Source of the DNA: UBA5951 sp012269555
GTDB taxonomy: Bacteria > Pseudomonadota > Alphaproteobacteria > Puniceispirillales > Puniceispirillaceae
Reading direction: 5' to 3'
DNA length: 64,000 bases
NCBI GenBank assembly: GCA_038147755.1
Contig: JAYQTS010000003.1
Span: 355,122-419,121, forward strand
The notes below the pieces were generated by a model, which made no database searches, had not been told where the DNA came from, and saw only the letters and a program-made list of their open reading frames with translations. A program made the position numbers and the translations under genes. Every line of letters begins with the position of its first letter. Position 1 is the first letter of the stretch. Below are positions 21,104 through 31,674 of this stretch, in pieces.

Positions 21104-21948
21104 TCAGTTATTTAGGAAAAAACTAGTTATTTTATCCCAGTCATTAATATCACGAGAAAATAGAATGGGTAATTTATTGGTGTAATTCAATTCAATAAAA
21201 GAGTTATCAAAAAAATTAATTTGTGCAGTTTTTCCTCCTAATGCTCTATTAAACATATCAACAGGGGCGTGGTCCCAGGGGGAAGTAATAGAATGAAATA
21301 TAAAATCAATCTTTAAAGTCACAAGTAAAGTTGCATCAATCCCCACACTTCCTGTAAAAACTCTTTTACCAAACGCTCCAAAACTTGCTCTAATTTTCTT
21401 TTTTTGGTCAGAACTCAAATACCTCAAAGATGCACTGTATCTTAAATCCTTCACAGAAGAATCCTTTGTTACATAACCATCTCGATAAAGGATTTTATAT
21501 TCGGCATTTGCATGTTTAACCTGCACACCAAAGTTGTCTGCATAATAGCATGTAGCTTTTTTGGGATGTAAACCCATGATGCTACAGCTATTCCATAGTG
21601 AAGTAGTGCAATCATAGAACAAAATTGTTCATTCCCATCAATAAAATTTTTGGTTCCATCAACTGGATCTACCGTCCACACAAACTCATCCCCTAAAAAA
21701 GAAAAATAATTCTGCTTTTTTGATGAGGTTTCTTCACCAACTACTTTCGATTGATCTATCAATCTTATTAGTGCTTCTGTAAGAAAATCTTCAGATTTTC
21801 TATCTGCAACTGTAACAAAGTCATTTGGAGATGATTTTGTTTCTATTTGCTCTTTCTTAAGATTTTTAAAAAATGGTAAAATAATGCTATTTGAAGCCTC
21901 TTGTAATAGGTTTGTTACGGTGTCCCGCATACCCTCATCAAACAACAT
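21104..21948 (-). CDS. Inositol monophosphatase family protein (frameshifted)
   Basis: Mg-dependent, Li-sensitive phosphatase fold. Visible metal-site motifs: DFVTVADRKSE, VVGEETS, WTVDPVDGTKNFIDG, and at the other end GSVGIDATLLV with SPWDHAPVDMF. The frame breaks near 21560 (YIPKK then ATCYYADNFGVQV), giving about 281 residues repaired. Family members act on inositol phosphates, PAP/PAPS, fructose-1,6-bisphosphate or histidinol phosphate; nothing here decides which. It follows hfq by 17 bases on the same strand and may be the last gene of that unit. Confidence 0.85.
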
Positions 21949-21965
21949 TATAAATTAATATCCTT

Positions 21966-22208
21966 TCAATTCTCATCGTCTAGAAGTTGCTCTTTTAAAT
22001 CAATAATAGTCGCAGGCATAATCGTTGAGACAGCATGTTTATAAATTAACTGTATATGGCCTTCACGCTTCAATAAAATTGAATAATTATCAAACCAAGT
22101 GATCAAACCTTGCAACTTAACACCGTTTATTAAAAAAACGGTAACGGATATATGTTGGCGCCTAGCTGTATTTAAGAATACATCCTGCAGGTTTTGAGTT
22201 TTGTCCAT
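21966..22208 (-). CDS. hfq: RNA chaperone Hfq
   Basis: Sm-fold hexamer that pairs small RNAs with mRNAs. 80 residues; Sm1 runs through NTARRQHISVTVFLINGVKL and Sm2 is IYKHAVSTIMP, matching the Hfq signature (Y/V-KHA-IST). Short C-terminal tail, as in other alphaproteobacteria. It lies 10 bases downstream of the aminotransferase gene, probably in the same transcript as dat. hflX is missing from its usual place downstream. Confidence 0.96.
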   Translation of the reverse strand: MDKTQNLQDVFLNTARRQHISVTVFLINGVKLQGLITWFDNYSILLKREGHIQLIYKHAVSTIMPATIIDLKEQLLDDEN

Positions 22209-22218
22209 AGATTTTACC

Positions 22219-23057
22219 TTACCAAAATGCCCTTTCTAAATACGCACTTCTTAGAGCTGCCGATATAGGTCCAACTTTACCATCTGCGATTACATGATTA
22301 TTGAGTTGAGTGATGGGAGTAACTATTGCAGTGGCACTAGTAATAAACAATTCTTTTGCATTTATTGCTTCATCAACTGTAAATGGTTTTTCAACTACCT
22401 TATACCTATAAATATCTGCAAGTTCGGTAAGTGCTAACTTTGTTATACCATTTAAAATGACATTACTGGCATTTCTAGTAACAACCTGATTATTTCCATC
22501 TACCATCCACAGATTAGAAGAAGCTCCCTCTGAAATAGTACCGTCTTCCATAACCATTATAGCTTCATATGCATCATTTTCTATTGCTTTTTGTTTAGCA
22601 ATACAATTTGGCAACAGATTAATGGTTTTTATGTCTCTTCTTTCCCATCTTTGATCAACTGTAGTGATCGCTTTCTTTCCTTCTACATCTTTTTTGATAA
22701 TAATCGATTTAGCCGTTACTACTAAAGCAGGCGCAACATTTTTTGGAAACTGATGAGCGCGTTCTGCGACACCTCGTGTTACTTGCATGTATATAAGGCC
22801 ATCATTGATCAAATTTGATCTAATTAATCTTTTCAAAATCTGTTTTATTGTAGTTTCTGTTATATCAAAAACTAAACTAATTTCATCAAGAGATCTTCTT
22901 AACCTTTTGTAATGTCCGCCAAAATCAACTAATTTTTATCTAAAACTAAAACAACTTCATAAACACCATCACCAAATTGATAACCTCTATCTTCTATATG
23001 AACAGATGCTTGGTTATGAGGAAGATAACGACCATTTACATATGCAATTCTAGACAT
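22219..23057 (-). CDS. dat: D-amino-acid (D-alanine type) aminotransferase, class IV PLP enzyme (frameshifted)
   Basis: Fold-type IV aminotransferase that interconverts D-alanine and D-glutamate-type D-amino acids. The N-terminus SRIAYVNGRYLPHNQASVHIEDRGYQFGDGVYEVV comes before a false stop near 22938; the next frame continues VDFGGHYKRLRRSLDEI. The RRDIKTINLLPNCIAKQ segment contains the PLP lysine, and ISEGASSNLWMV is the cofactor-phosphate loop. Repaired length is about 279 residues. The position between trkA and hfq is conserved in alphaproteobacteria. A branched-chain-type specificity is possible but the DIKTINLLPN form favours D-amino acids. Confidence 0.88.
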
Positions 23058-23125
23058 TTATATCTCATTTTTATTACTCTATTTTATTTTGAATAACATT
23101 TAACTCAAATAACTATAAATCAAAT

Positions 23126-24496
23126 TTATTTTGCTGATATTATATTTTCCGCTTGTCTTGATTTACCCTGCTTTGCAAATAAAATTACATGATCTCCAGC
23201 CTCAATTATAGTATCGCCTCTCGCGGGAATAACACGATCACGTCTTAGAACTGCACCAATTGTAACACCTTTAGGAATGCGGGATTTTCTTAATGGAAGT
23301 CCAACAAGATCTGAGCCTGAAACAGCCTCTGCCTCTAATACTTCTCCTAATCCCTCGACTATGGAGTGAACATCTATAATTCTTCCTCTTCTTATGTGCT
23401 CTAGAACCGAAGAAACCGTAATTTGAGGAGGATTGATAACTACATCAACTCCCAATGTACTGATAAGAGGCAAGAAACCCTGCATATTTACTAGCACTAC
23501 TGCATATTTTGCTCCAATCCTTTTTGCTAATAAAGCTGATAAAATATTTACCTCATCATCATTAGATACAGCAACAAAGGTTTCTGAAGAGCTAACACTT
23601 GCTTCTTTGAGTATATCGGCATCTAATACATCGCCACAGATAACACTTGTATTTGATAATCTCGCGGCGATATTTCTTGCCTGATCCTTATTTAGTTCGA
23701 TAATCTTAGATTTGATATCACTTTGACCAGACTCAATATCTTGGGCTAATATCTGACCAATATTTCCACCGCCTGCAATAACCACAGATGAAGTTCGATG
23801 TTCATGATGTCCAAAAGCAGCCATAGCACGCTCTAAATGCTCAGTATCGCAAACAAAATAAACTCTATCACCTGTTTTTAATTCATCTGTTCCGTCACGG
23901 GAAATCGTTACTAAGTTTTCTCGAAGAATTGCAACTATCGTTATGGAAAGATCAGGGAATAAATCTGTAAGATGACGTAAGGGCGTGTCTATGATAGGAC
24001 AATTATTATCGCATAAAACCCCAACTAACTGAATTTTTCCACCACCCAACTCTTTAACGTCAAATGCTCCAGGAAGCCTCAACTGCCTACCAACAGCAGA
24101 TGCGACCTCCCGCTCTGGAGATATTATAAAATCGATAGGCATATTATCTTCAGTAAAAACCTTACTTTGAAGATCCGATCGTAAATACGCGTTTGAACGA
24201 ATCCTTGCGATCTTAGTTGGAGTTTTGAAAACGCTATGTGCCATTTGGCAGGCAACCATATTTACTTCATCAGACTCTGTTACAGCGATAATTAGTTCAG
24301 CTTGCTCAAGTCCAGCTCTCTCAAGAACATCTGGGTGAGATGCAAGACCGACAATTGCCGATAAGTCTGCATGTTCTGCAATACGCTGCACTCTCTCTTC
24401 ATCATGATCTATAACTGTGACATCATTCTGCTCAGCTGCAAGATGGGTTGCTATGGCGCTTCCCACTATACCTGCGCCACAAATTACTATTCGCAT
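23126..24496 (-). CDS. trkA: TrkA, NAD-binding regulator of Trk potassium uptake
   Basis: Peripheral cytoplasmic subunit of the Trk K+ transporter. 456 residues in two tandem RCK units: Rossmann GAGIVGSAIATHLA with VIDHDEERV at the N-terminus and a second GGGNIGQILAQDIE with IIELNKDQARNIA near residue 240, each followed by a TrkA-C domain (the last is DHVILFAKQGKSR). Its partner trkH, often beside it in related genomes, is not in the window. It is directly downstream of ntrX, the usual order, so it may be co-transcribed with the Ntr genes. Confidence 0.95.
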   Translation of the reverse strand: MRIVICGAGIVGSAIATHLAAEQNDVTVIDHDEERVQRIAEHADLSAIVGLASHPDVLERAGLEQAELIIAVTESDEVNMVACQMAHSVFKTPTKIARIRSNAYLRSDLQSKVFTEDNMPIDFIISPEREVASAVGRQLRLPGAFDVKELGGGKIQLVGVLCDNNCPIIDTPLRHLTDLFPDLSITIVAILRENLVTISRDGTDELKTGDRVYFVCDTEHLERAMAAFGHHEHRTSSVVIAGGGNIGQILAQDIESGQSDIKSKIIELNKDQARNIAARLSNTSVICGDVLDADILKEASVSSSETFVAVSNDDEVNILSALLAKRIGAKYAVVLVNMQGFLPLISTLGVDVVINPPQITVSSVLEHIRRGRIIDVHSIVEGLGEVLEAEAVSGSDLVGLPLRKSRIPKGVTIGAVLRRDRVIPARGDTIIEAGDHVILFAKQGKSRQAENIISAK

Positions 24497-24561
24497 TTGA
24501 ATAAATCCCTAATTATGATGAGTTTTGTTATATCTGCTAAAATCATAAAAGATCAAGGAGA

Positions 24562-25940
24562 TTAGTCTTCTGAAATACCTACTGATTTTAATTTTCTATA
24601 AAGTGCAGACCTTTCCATTTTAATAAATTTTGCCATTTGGGTTATATTTCCATCAAATTTTTTCATTTGTGATATTAAATACGCACGTTCAAACTTTTCT
24701 CTAGCTTCTCTCAGTGGATATGACATGAACACTTCGTTTAGCATTTGACCTTCATCGCTAGTATTATTGTTTGCGTTAAATTCGGGGAGATCAGATACAC
24801 CAAGAGGTTCTTTATTTTCATCAGAAGATAATATCATTATAGTTTCAATCACATTTTTGAGTTGCCTAACTGATCCTGGCCATGGTAGAGCACGCAATGC
24901 ATTTAATAGATCTTCCCCTAATTTTACTGGGTTTTTTCCGAGTAATTCTGACTGCTGCTGAACAAAATGCTTGGCCAATAAGGAGATGTCTTCCCTTCTT
25001 TGTGACAGTTCTGGTACATATATATTCACCACTGCAAGCCTGTAGTATAAATCTTCTCTTAACTTACCTTTTTCTATCATTTCCTGTGGATTTTTGTTTG
25101 TCGCAGAAATAATTCGAACATCAGAAATTATTTCTGACATTCCCCCTACTCTTCTAAATCTTTGTTCGGTAACAGCACGCAGAATACGGGCCTGCATATT
25201 AGCTGAAAGGTCACTAATTTCGTCAAAATAGAGGGTTCCCAAATGGGCCTGCTCGAGCAAACCAACTATTCTTCTTCCATACTGGAAGTTTTCGGAACCA
25301 AAAAGTTCTGCATCTGCTTTTTCTCCGGTTAATCGACTACAAGAAACTACAACAAATGGATGTTCTGACCGAGATGACTTATTATGAATTAATCGTGCAA
25401 CAGTCTCTTTACCTGACCCGGTCTTCCCTGAATTAAAACTCTGCTTGATGTTGGTGCTATTTTTTCAATATCATTTTTAAGTTTTTTAATTTTAGAGGAA
25501 TTACCAATAAAGTCCGGTTGTTTATATACTGCAGTTCTAGCCCTAAGCAATTGATTTTCAATTTCTAAACGTTTTGCTTGCAAAGCTCTCCTTACAGTCA
25601 AAATCAATCTTTCAGCTTTAAAAGGTTTTTCAACAAACTCATAGGCACCATTTCGAATTGCTTCAACTGCTGTAGATATTGTTCCATGCCCAGAAATCAT
25701 CAATATAGGCATATCCGGATAGATTTCTTTACACCAGCTGAGTAATTCAAGACCATCCATATCAGAATCACGCATCCATATATCTAAAATTGCGCACGAT
25801 GGTAACCTTTTTGATACGATATCGCGGGCCTGCTCGGCGTTAGCTGCCTGAACAGTTGAAAACCCCTCATCTTCAAGCGTAAGACTCAACAAAGAACGAA
25901 TATCCGATTCATCATCAACAATTAAAATTTCTTCACTCAC
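24562..25940 (-). CDS. ntrX: NtrX response regulator, GAFTGA-less (one frameshift)
   Basis: Response regulator partner of NtrY. Receiver domain at 1-120 (LIVDDESDIRS, acceptor Asp in CAILDIWMRD, EKPFKAERL). The AAA+ domain has Walker A in the broken stretch (TGSGKETVARLIH after a shift near 25425) and Walker B GTLYFDEISDL; a Fis-type HTH closes it (NITQMAKFIKMERSALYRKLK). Between ELFGSE and GLLEQAHLGTLYFDE there is only a short FQYGRRIV, so the GAFTGA loop that contacts sigma54 is absent. The start is GTG and overlaps the NtrY stop by four bases. Loss of GAFTGA is known for NtrX in other alphaproteobacteria, where it works without sigma54. Confidence 0.93.
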
Positions 25941-28136
25941 TTTTCATCACCCTTTGATGATTTCTCTCCTGAGAGAGGGATTGAGATTTCAATTTGCGCA
26001 CCTCCTCTGAATGATTTTGTAATTTAATCTGACCAGAGTGTTCCTGAATAATTTTTGCACGATTGCTAAGCCAAGTCCTGTACCTGCGTCTCGTCCAGTA
26101 ACGTATGGCTCAAATAACTTAGACAAATTTTTTGTTCGGAATCCTGGTCCATTATCCCTAATATCTATATAAACCGATGTCCAATCATTTCTTAAATTTA
26201 CCCAGATAGTCGATTTCTCGACTTTACTTTCCTTAAGTATATCAATTGAATTTTGAAATAGATTCGCAAACACTTGTCGAATGAGCCCAGAATCTGCATC
26301 TACGAAAACCGGTTCTGGTGGTTTTGAGAATATTATCTTAATTTGGTTATCTTCATCTTGATATAAATGAATTTGTTCCTCAACAAGCGCTGTTAGCTCC
26401 TGTTTTGTAAGAACTGCTGATGGCATTCGAGCAAAACTGGAAAATTCATCTACCAACCTTCCAATATCTCCAACTTGTCTGCTGATAATAGTCAAAAACT
26501 GATCGAATTGTTCTGCTTTTTTAGGATCTTCTGGCCTATATTTTTTCAATAACCTATCTGCTGCAAGCTCAATTGGTGTGAGTGGATTTTTTATTTCATG
26601 GGCAATTCGTCTTGCTATATCTGACCAAGCTGCTTTGCGCTGAGCAGACAATAAATCAGTTACATCATCAAAGGTAACAACATATCCTACTATTCTTTTT
26701 TCAATTTCTTCGGAGGTTATGCCAGCTTGAAGGAAAAGCTGTTGTTCATTCCGAACAATCATTAACTCAGCATTATGTTTGCGTTTCTTTCCTTGCTTAA
26801 TTACGTCAAATAATTCTGAAAATTCTGGTAAAATATCAGTTAGCTGACTTCCGATAAGTTGTTGTTTTGTATAATTAAGCAGAGAACAAGCAGCTGTATT
26901 TGGAAGGGTAATGATACCTTTATTAGTTAATCCAATTACACCAGAAGAAACACCTGATAAAACCGCCTCAGTAAATTCACGTCTCTGGTCAAGTTGCTTA
27001 TTTGCATGGACAAGTTGCCTTTGGGTCGAGGATAGATCATCCATCATCCTATTGAAACTAATTCCCAATAGAGAAATCTCATCTAAATCTGTCTTTATAT
27101 CAACCCTTGAATTTAAATCACCTGCTCTCACTGAGTCTGCAACTAAGATTATACCTCTTAGAGGCTTAGTTATTGCGCTGGACAAACTAAGACCAATCCA
27201 TAGTGCTGAAAGTAAGAGAAATAATGATATAACAGCAAAAATTGCTGCCATGGAAATCTGAAGGTCAAATTGTCGAATAGAGAGCGATTGATAATCAGAG
27301 ACTGCTAATCGCGTTTTATCGACCGCTTCAAGAACATCGGAATCGATAAAGCGCCCGACAAGCAGGTATGCATCTACAAAATTGTTAAGTTTAACAAGTG
27401 CCTGTATCTTCGTATTATCTTCTGTCCTTGTTATAACAACTTCATCATTTCTAGCACGGTCCAACCAATCGCTATCCAATTCGGAAAAGATAATAGAAAA
27501 TGCAAACCTTGACTTTGCAATTATTTGTCCAGTTCCATCTACTATTACAGCTTCTGAGAGATTTCTTATTCCAACTTGGTCAGTTATAAACCTATTAAAA
27601 ATTTGCTTATTCTGGGCTAATTTTAACCCATCTCGGTTAACGTCATTTGCCATCGCGAGAACTTGTCCTCTAATAGAACGCGTATGCTCTTCTAGATAAG
27701 CATCTGCAATTGTTACAGAGTCATTCACTGCGGTAGAGATACGCTCCGAAAACCAACCTCTTAGTGAATAATCGACAACCGAAACTGCAAAACTTGCTAC
27801 TATTATTGATGGAAATACTGTTAGCAAACCAAACAAAACAGCAAGTCTCATTTGTAATTGAGAACCAGCCTTTTTTTGCTTTATTTCAACAAAAAGCCTA
27901 ATTATTTGCCTTATAATAATAAAAAGTAACCCTATCAAACAAAGGCTGGCACCCAAGAAAATAGATATTAAAAGATCAGATTGTTGAGGCAATGTCTCAA
28001 CGGTAGAAAGAGCAAGCAAGCTCAATATACTTATTAAAACACTGATTAAAACAACAACCGAAATTAACCTCAATAACTTTATGAAACTTATCTCATTAGT
28101 ATCTTGAATAATTGATTTCGGTTTGCGAATTCGCAT
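25937..28136 (-). CDS. ntrY: NtrY membrane sensor histidine kinase (C-terminal frameshifts)
   Basis: Sensor kinase for NtrX. About 733 residues: two N-terminal membrane helices, a large extracytoplasmic region, a third helix near residue 290 (MAAIFAVISLFLLLSALWIGL), HAMP (ITKPLRGIILVADSVRAGDL), PAS, and the kinase core with His513 in RRIAHEIKNPLTPIELA, N-box LFQNSID and G-boxes DNGPGF and GTGLGLAIVQK. The frame shifts just after GLGLAIVQK (near 26055) and again near 25995; the repaired end reads GGAQIEISIPLSGEKSSKGDEK. The stop overlaps the ntrX GTG. Upstream ntrC is nine bases away. Confidence 0.93.
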
Positions 28137-28145
28137 TTCTAAGGC

Positions 28146-29561
28146 CTATTTATATCCATCGCGAGAAAGAGGTAGGTTCAGTTGTTTTATCTTTTTCCTT
28201 AATGTATTTCTGTTTATATCTAGTATTTCTGATGCCTTTATCTGATTTCCTGATGTTCGTCTCATTGTAGCATAAATAAGAGGTTTCTCTACTTCTCTTA
28301 AAATCTTGTCAAATAAACCTGAGGACGGTAAATCATTTCCTAATGAATTAAAATATTTTTCAATATGATATTTTGCTGATTGTCCAAGAGAAGTTTTTTT
28401 ATCTTCGGATGAATCATTTTGCAATTTGCTTATTTCAGTTGAAACTTCAGAAACCGTAATTTCATTTGAGTCTGAGTTTACAAAAAGGCGTCTAATGACG
28501 AATATTAATTCTCGTAAATTTCCTGGCCAATTCCAGTCTTGCAGACGGTCAACTGCCTCAGTCTGTAATGTTTTATTAATACCAAACTCATCGCTCAAAC
28601 GTTTACAAATTAGACTAGCAAGTAATTTTACGTGTTCAGGTCTATCTCTCAATGGAGGTACTGTTAAATAAGCAGATGATAGAAAAAAATATAAATCATC
28701 TCTAAATAATCCCTCTGATACATGTTTTCTAAGATCGACACAAGTACCAATAATAATTCGGTTTGGACAATATGGGCTTGTTTCTATTTTATCTAAATAA
28801 CTCATCATTGCTCTTTGTGCATCAGTTGATAAAAGCTCAATATTATTTATAAATAAATTTTTTTTAGACGCTGATTTTAATATACTTTCTTCTCCAAATA
28901 ATAGATTGAAATGATTATTAGAGTGCGTGTATGATATATTAATTGAAACAAATTCTGTAGTTGTATGATTGCCAATTTGACATAAAGTGTGAGCGATTTC
29001 TTCTTTTTCTGCACCAGCCTCTGCATGAATCAATACTGGAACTTTTGAAGTAGAATATTTTGTTAATAATTTAAAAGTATTCTGCATTATCGCTGATTGT
29101 CCTGCTAATGGAATGGCAATTGTTTCAGGGATAGAAAGTTCCGTTGATTTAGAATTGTTCGGTGATGTAGCTCCTATACCTCCTTTAGTGGAATAGAACT
29201 TTGCCGCACGATTACAGACCTCAATTAACTTTCCCAACTCAAATGGCTTCGGGAAATACTCAACCACTTCGTATTTTTGGGTTTTGATTGCTGTTAATAA
29301 ATTAGTTCTCGCGCTCATTACGATAATTTGAAGGTCTGGCCGTTTTTCTTTAATTCTAGGAAGAACATCCAGCACATCCCCGTCTGGAAATCCAACATCG
29401 GTTATAAGTATATTGCCTCTCTCGGACATTGCGTAATCCCAAAGGCCAGCTAATGTAGTAACTGCGGAGACCCTATACCCTTGTCTTGTCAATGCATGCA
29501 CCAGAAAGGTTCTCACAGACTTATCATCATCTGCTACTATAAATTGCGCTATCGAACCCAT
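28146..29561 (-). CDS. ntrC: NtrC-type nitrogen response regulator with degenerate AAA+ domain
   Basis: Response regulator paired with NtrB, 471 residues, no frameshift. The receiver is intact (acidic DDD at 11-13, acceptor D55 in LITDVGFPDG, S83 and K105), and the Fis-type HTH is intact (NQIKASEILDINRNTLRKKIK). The central domain aligns end to end but its motifs are ruined: the P-loop position reads AEAGAEKE (180-187; two of three glycines gone), Walker B reads NLFINNIE (235-242; both acids replaced by Asn), and LFGEE runs almost straight into it so the GAFTGA loop is deleted. It probably cannot hydrolyse ATP or activate sigma54. Named by position between ntrB and ntrY and by architecture. 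Confidence 0.9.
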   Translation of the reverse strand: MGSIAQFIVADDDKSVRTFLVHALTRQGYRVSAVTTLAGLWDYAMSERGNILITDVGFPDGDVLDVLPRIKEKRPDLQIIVMSARTNLLTAIKTQKYEVVEYFPKPFELGKLIEVCNRAAKFYSTKGGIGATSPNNSKSTELSIPETIAIPLAGQSAIMQNTFKLLTKYSTSKVPVLIHAEAGAEKEEIAHTLCQIGNHTTTEFVSINISYTHSNNHFNLLFGEESILKSASKKNLFINNIELLSTDAQRAMMSYLDKIETSPYCPNRIIIGTCVDLRKHVSEGLFRDDLYFFLSSAYLTVPPLRDRPEHVKLLASLICKRLSDEFGINKTLQTEAVDRLQDWNWPGNLRELIFVIRRLFVNSDSNEITVSEVSTEISKLQNDSSEDKKTSLGQSAKYHIEKYFNSLGNDLPSSGLFDKILREVEKPLIYATMRRTSGNQIKASEILDINRNTLRKKIKQLNLPLSRDGYK

Positions 29562-30694
29562 TAAGATCTATCCCTTTTGTGGTTAATTGACTTCAAGTTT
29601 TTAATTTTTGTGCTAATAGGAAGGTTAATTTTAAAATGTGTTTCACCCAAAGATGAGCTTACATCAATAGCTCCACCATGCTCTGAAACGACTGAAGCCA
29701 CAAGGGCTAAACCTAGTCCAGAACCACCTGATTTATTAGATACAAAGGGCTCAAATACATATCCCAATAACTCGGGTGAAATTCCACTGCCAGTATCAAT
29801 AACATCTATTTGAAGAGGCAAATGATTTAATCCATATTGGTCGGAAGTAGAATGTGGAGTAGACAATGCGTAAGAGGTTTTAATGACCAAATTGTCGTTT
29901 TTCTCAGTAGCTTCAGACGCATTTTTAAATAGATTAAGAAAAAGTTGGATAAAAAGATCTCTATCTGCATAAATCATTGGTAATGATGGGTCAAAATCCC
30001 TCTGAATAACGAGATGTTTTCCATAGGATGCCTCGACGACCATCAAACAATGGTCTAATATTTCATGTATATTAATTTCCTCTAATTGAAGGGGTTTATC
30101 TGCAGAGAGCTTTTCAATTCTCTCAAGTAACTTTATGATTCGATCAGTTTCCGTCACAATAAGATGACTTAATTCTTGATTTTCTTTTCCAAGTTCTAAC
30201 TCCAGAAGTTGAGCAGCTCCTCTAATACCAGCTAATGGATTCCTGATCTCATGCGCTAAAAGTGCTGTTACTTTTGACATAGATAAAGCAGCACCTTTAA
30301 ATAAGTTTCGAGATTTTGCAACCTGCTCAAGCGTATTTTTTTGTAACGAAATAACAATAAATTCATCATTTGCATCGAATAGGCCAACCTGGATATTAAC
30401 AATCGTTTCTTTCAATCTAGGTGCAGTTATGCCCACGGAATGCTCACTGAGCGAACTTTTCGTCAGTCTTGCTCTCGAAATCATCTTAATTAAAACCGAG
30501 TTTGAGGTAAAATATTCTTCTGCAGAACTTCCATTTAAAATCGCAAGACTTGAATTAAAAAAAATCTCTGCTGCATGATTGAGCCATACAAAAAAATTAT
30601 TGATATCAATTATAATTATTGGGTACGGTAATGAATCTAATACAGCATAGCCCGCTGGAAGAGACACCAAATCATCTAACATATCTGACTGCAC
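29561..30694 (-). CDS. ntrB: NtrB nitrogen-regulation histidine kinase
   Basis: Soluble two-component kinase that phosphorylates NtrC and in relatives is controlled by PII. 377 residues: N-terminal PAS (about 15-120), H-box with His148 in ALLAHEIRNPLAGIRGAA, N-box LFLNLFKNASEA, G1 DTGSGI and G2 GGSGLGLALVASVVSEHGG. All catalytic motifs are intact, in contrast to the degenerate NtrC it should phosphorylate. Stop and start codons overlap by one base with both neighbours (dusB upstream, ntrC downstream), so dusB-ntrB-ntrC form a coupled unit. Confidence 0.95.
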   Translation of the reverse strand: MQSDMLDDLVSLPAGYAVLDSLPYPIIIIDINNFFVWLNHAAEIFFNSSLAILNGSSAEEYFTSNSVLIKMISRARLTKSSLSEHSVGITAPRLKETIVNIQVGLFDANDEFIVISLQKNTLEQVAKSRNLFKGAALSMSKVTALLAHEIRNPLAGIRGAAQLLELELGKENQELSHLIVTETDRIIKLLERIEKLSADKPLQLEEINIHEILDHCLMVVEASYGKHLVIQRDFDPSLPMIYADRDLFIQLFLNLFKNASEATEKNDNLVIKTSYALSTPHSTSDQYGLNHLPLQIDVIDTGSGISPELLGYVFEPFVSNKSGGSGLGLALVASVVSEHGGAIDVSSSLGETHFKINLPISTKIKNLKSINHKRDRS

Positions 30695-31674
30695 TAAGCT
30701 GCCTCACATTGCTTTTCAAAAAATCTATCAACAGCCTTAAACACTATACTTGAATTATGAGTATTGTTGGCGACATCGCGTAAGGCAGCGGAGCCAGGCA
30801 AACCATGAGCATACCAAGCAATATGTTTACGAGCAAGGCGCATACCATTTGAACCGTAGCAGACAAGCATATCTTCTAAATGAGCTAGCATTATATCTCT
30901 TCTTTGATTGATAGTTGGTATCTTTCTTATTCTTTTCCTAGACAATAAATCTCCTGCTTGACCTATTATCCATGGTCTTCCCTGAGACCCTCTTCCAATC
31001 ATAACGCCATGTGCGCCTGAAAGAGTCATTGCTGTTTCTACATCATTCAAGTTATTTATATCCCCGTTCACCAAAACAGGAATTGATACATTCTCTACTG
31101 TTTTTTTTATTTCATACCAATCAGCTTTACCCTTATACATCTGGTTACGCGTTCTACCATGCACAACTAGCATTTTAACTCCAACATCCTCAGCAATCAT
31201 TCCAATTTCAGGCGCGTTCTTATTCTTATCGTTCCATCCTAATCGCATCTTCAATGTAACGGGAACACTCACTGAATTAACAACAGCAGAACAAATGTCT
31301 GCAGTTTGTTCAGGATATTGCATAAGCGCAGAACCAGAATACCTCCCTGTAACTTTCTTTGCAGGACAACCAAGATTAATATCAATTAATGATGCGCCAA
31401 GTTGTTCTGCAATTTTTGCTGCCTCTGCCATAACTTCTGGCTCCCATCCGGCCAATTGAATCGAAAGAGGTGCCTCTTCTTTTGCAGAGAATTTAAGCTT
31501 TCTAATTTCTTTTTTTATTGAATTTAAAATAGCATGACTTGCAATCATTTCTGAAACCACAAGACCCCCACCTAATGACCGCACAATTCTCCGAAATGGC
31601 TGATCCGTAATTCCAGACATCGGTGCTAACACCGCGGCATGTGGAAGTTTTATTGATCCAATGTTAAGTTGCAT
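30694..31674 (-). CDS. dusB: DusB tRNA-dihydrouridine synthase
   Basis: FMN enzyme that reduces uridine to dihydrouridine in the tRNA D-loop. 326 residues; TIM barrel with LAPMSGITDQPFRRI, the catalytic cysteine in DINLGCPAKKVTG, KMRLGWND, VHGRTRNQMYKGKADW and NGDINNLNDVE, GVMIGRGSQGRPWI. First gene of the minus-strand ntr operon, as in many proteobacteria where dusB/nifR3 precedes ntrB. It is divergent from ispDF across about 120 bases. Confidence 0.96.
   Translation of the reverse strand: MQLNIGSIKLPHAAVLAPMSGITDQPFRRIVRSLGGGLVVSEMIASHAILNSIKKEIRKLKFSAKEEAPLSIQLAGWEPEVMAEAAKIAEQLGASLIDINLGCPAKKVTGRYSGSALMQYPEQTADICSAVVNSVSVPVTLKMRLGWNDKNKNAPEIGMIAEDVGVKMLVVHGRTRNQMYKGKADWYEIKKTVENVSIPVLVNGDINNLNDVETAMTLSGAHGVMIGRGSQGRPWIIGQAGDLLSRKRIRKIPTINQRRDIMLAHLEDMLVCYGSNGMRLARKHIAWYAHGLPGSAALRDVANNTHNSSIVFKAVDRFFEKQCEAA

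Noticed and set aside
28146..29561. A double compensating frameshift as the cause of the odd NtrC motifs
   Set aside because: The protein stays aligned on both sides of and between the motifs (VLIH before, EEIA after), so no out-of-frame segment is needed to explain it.
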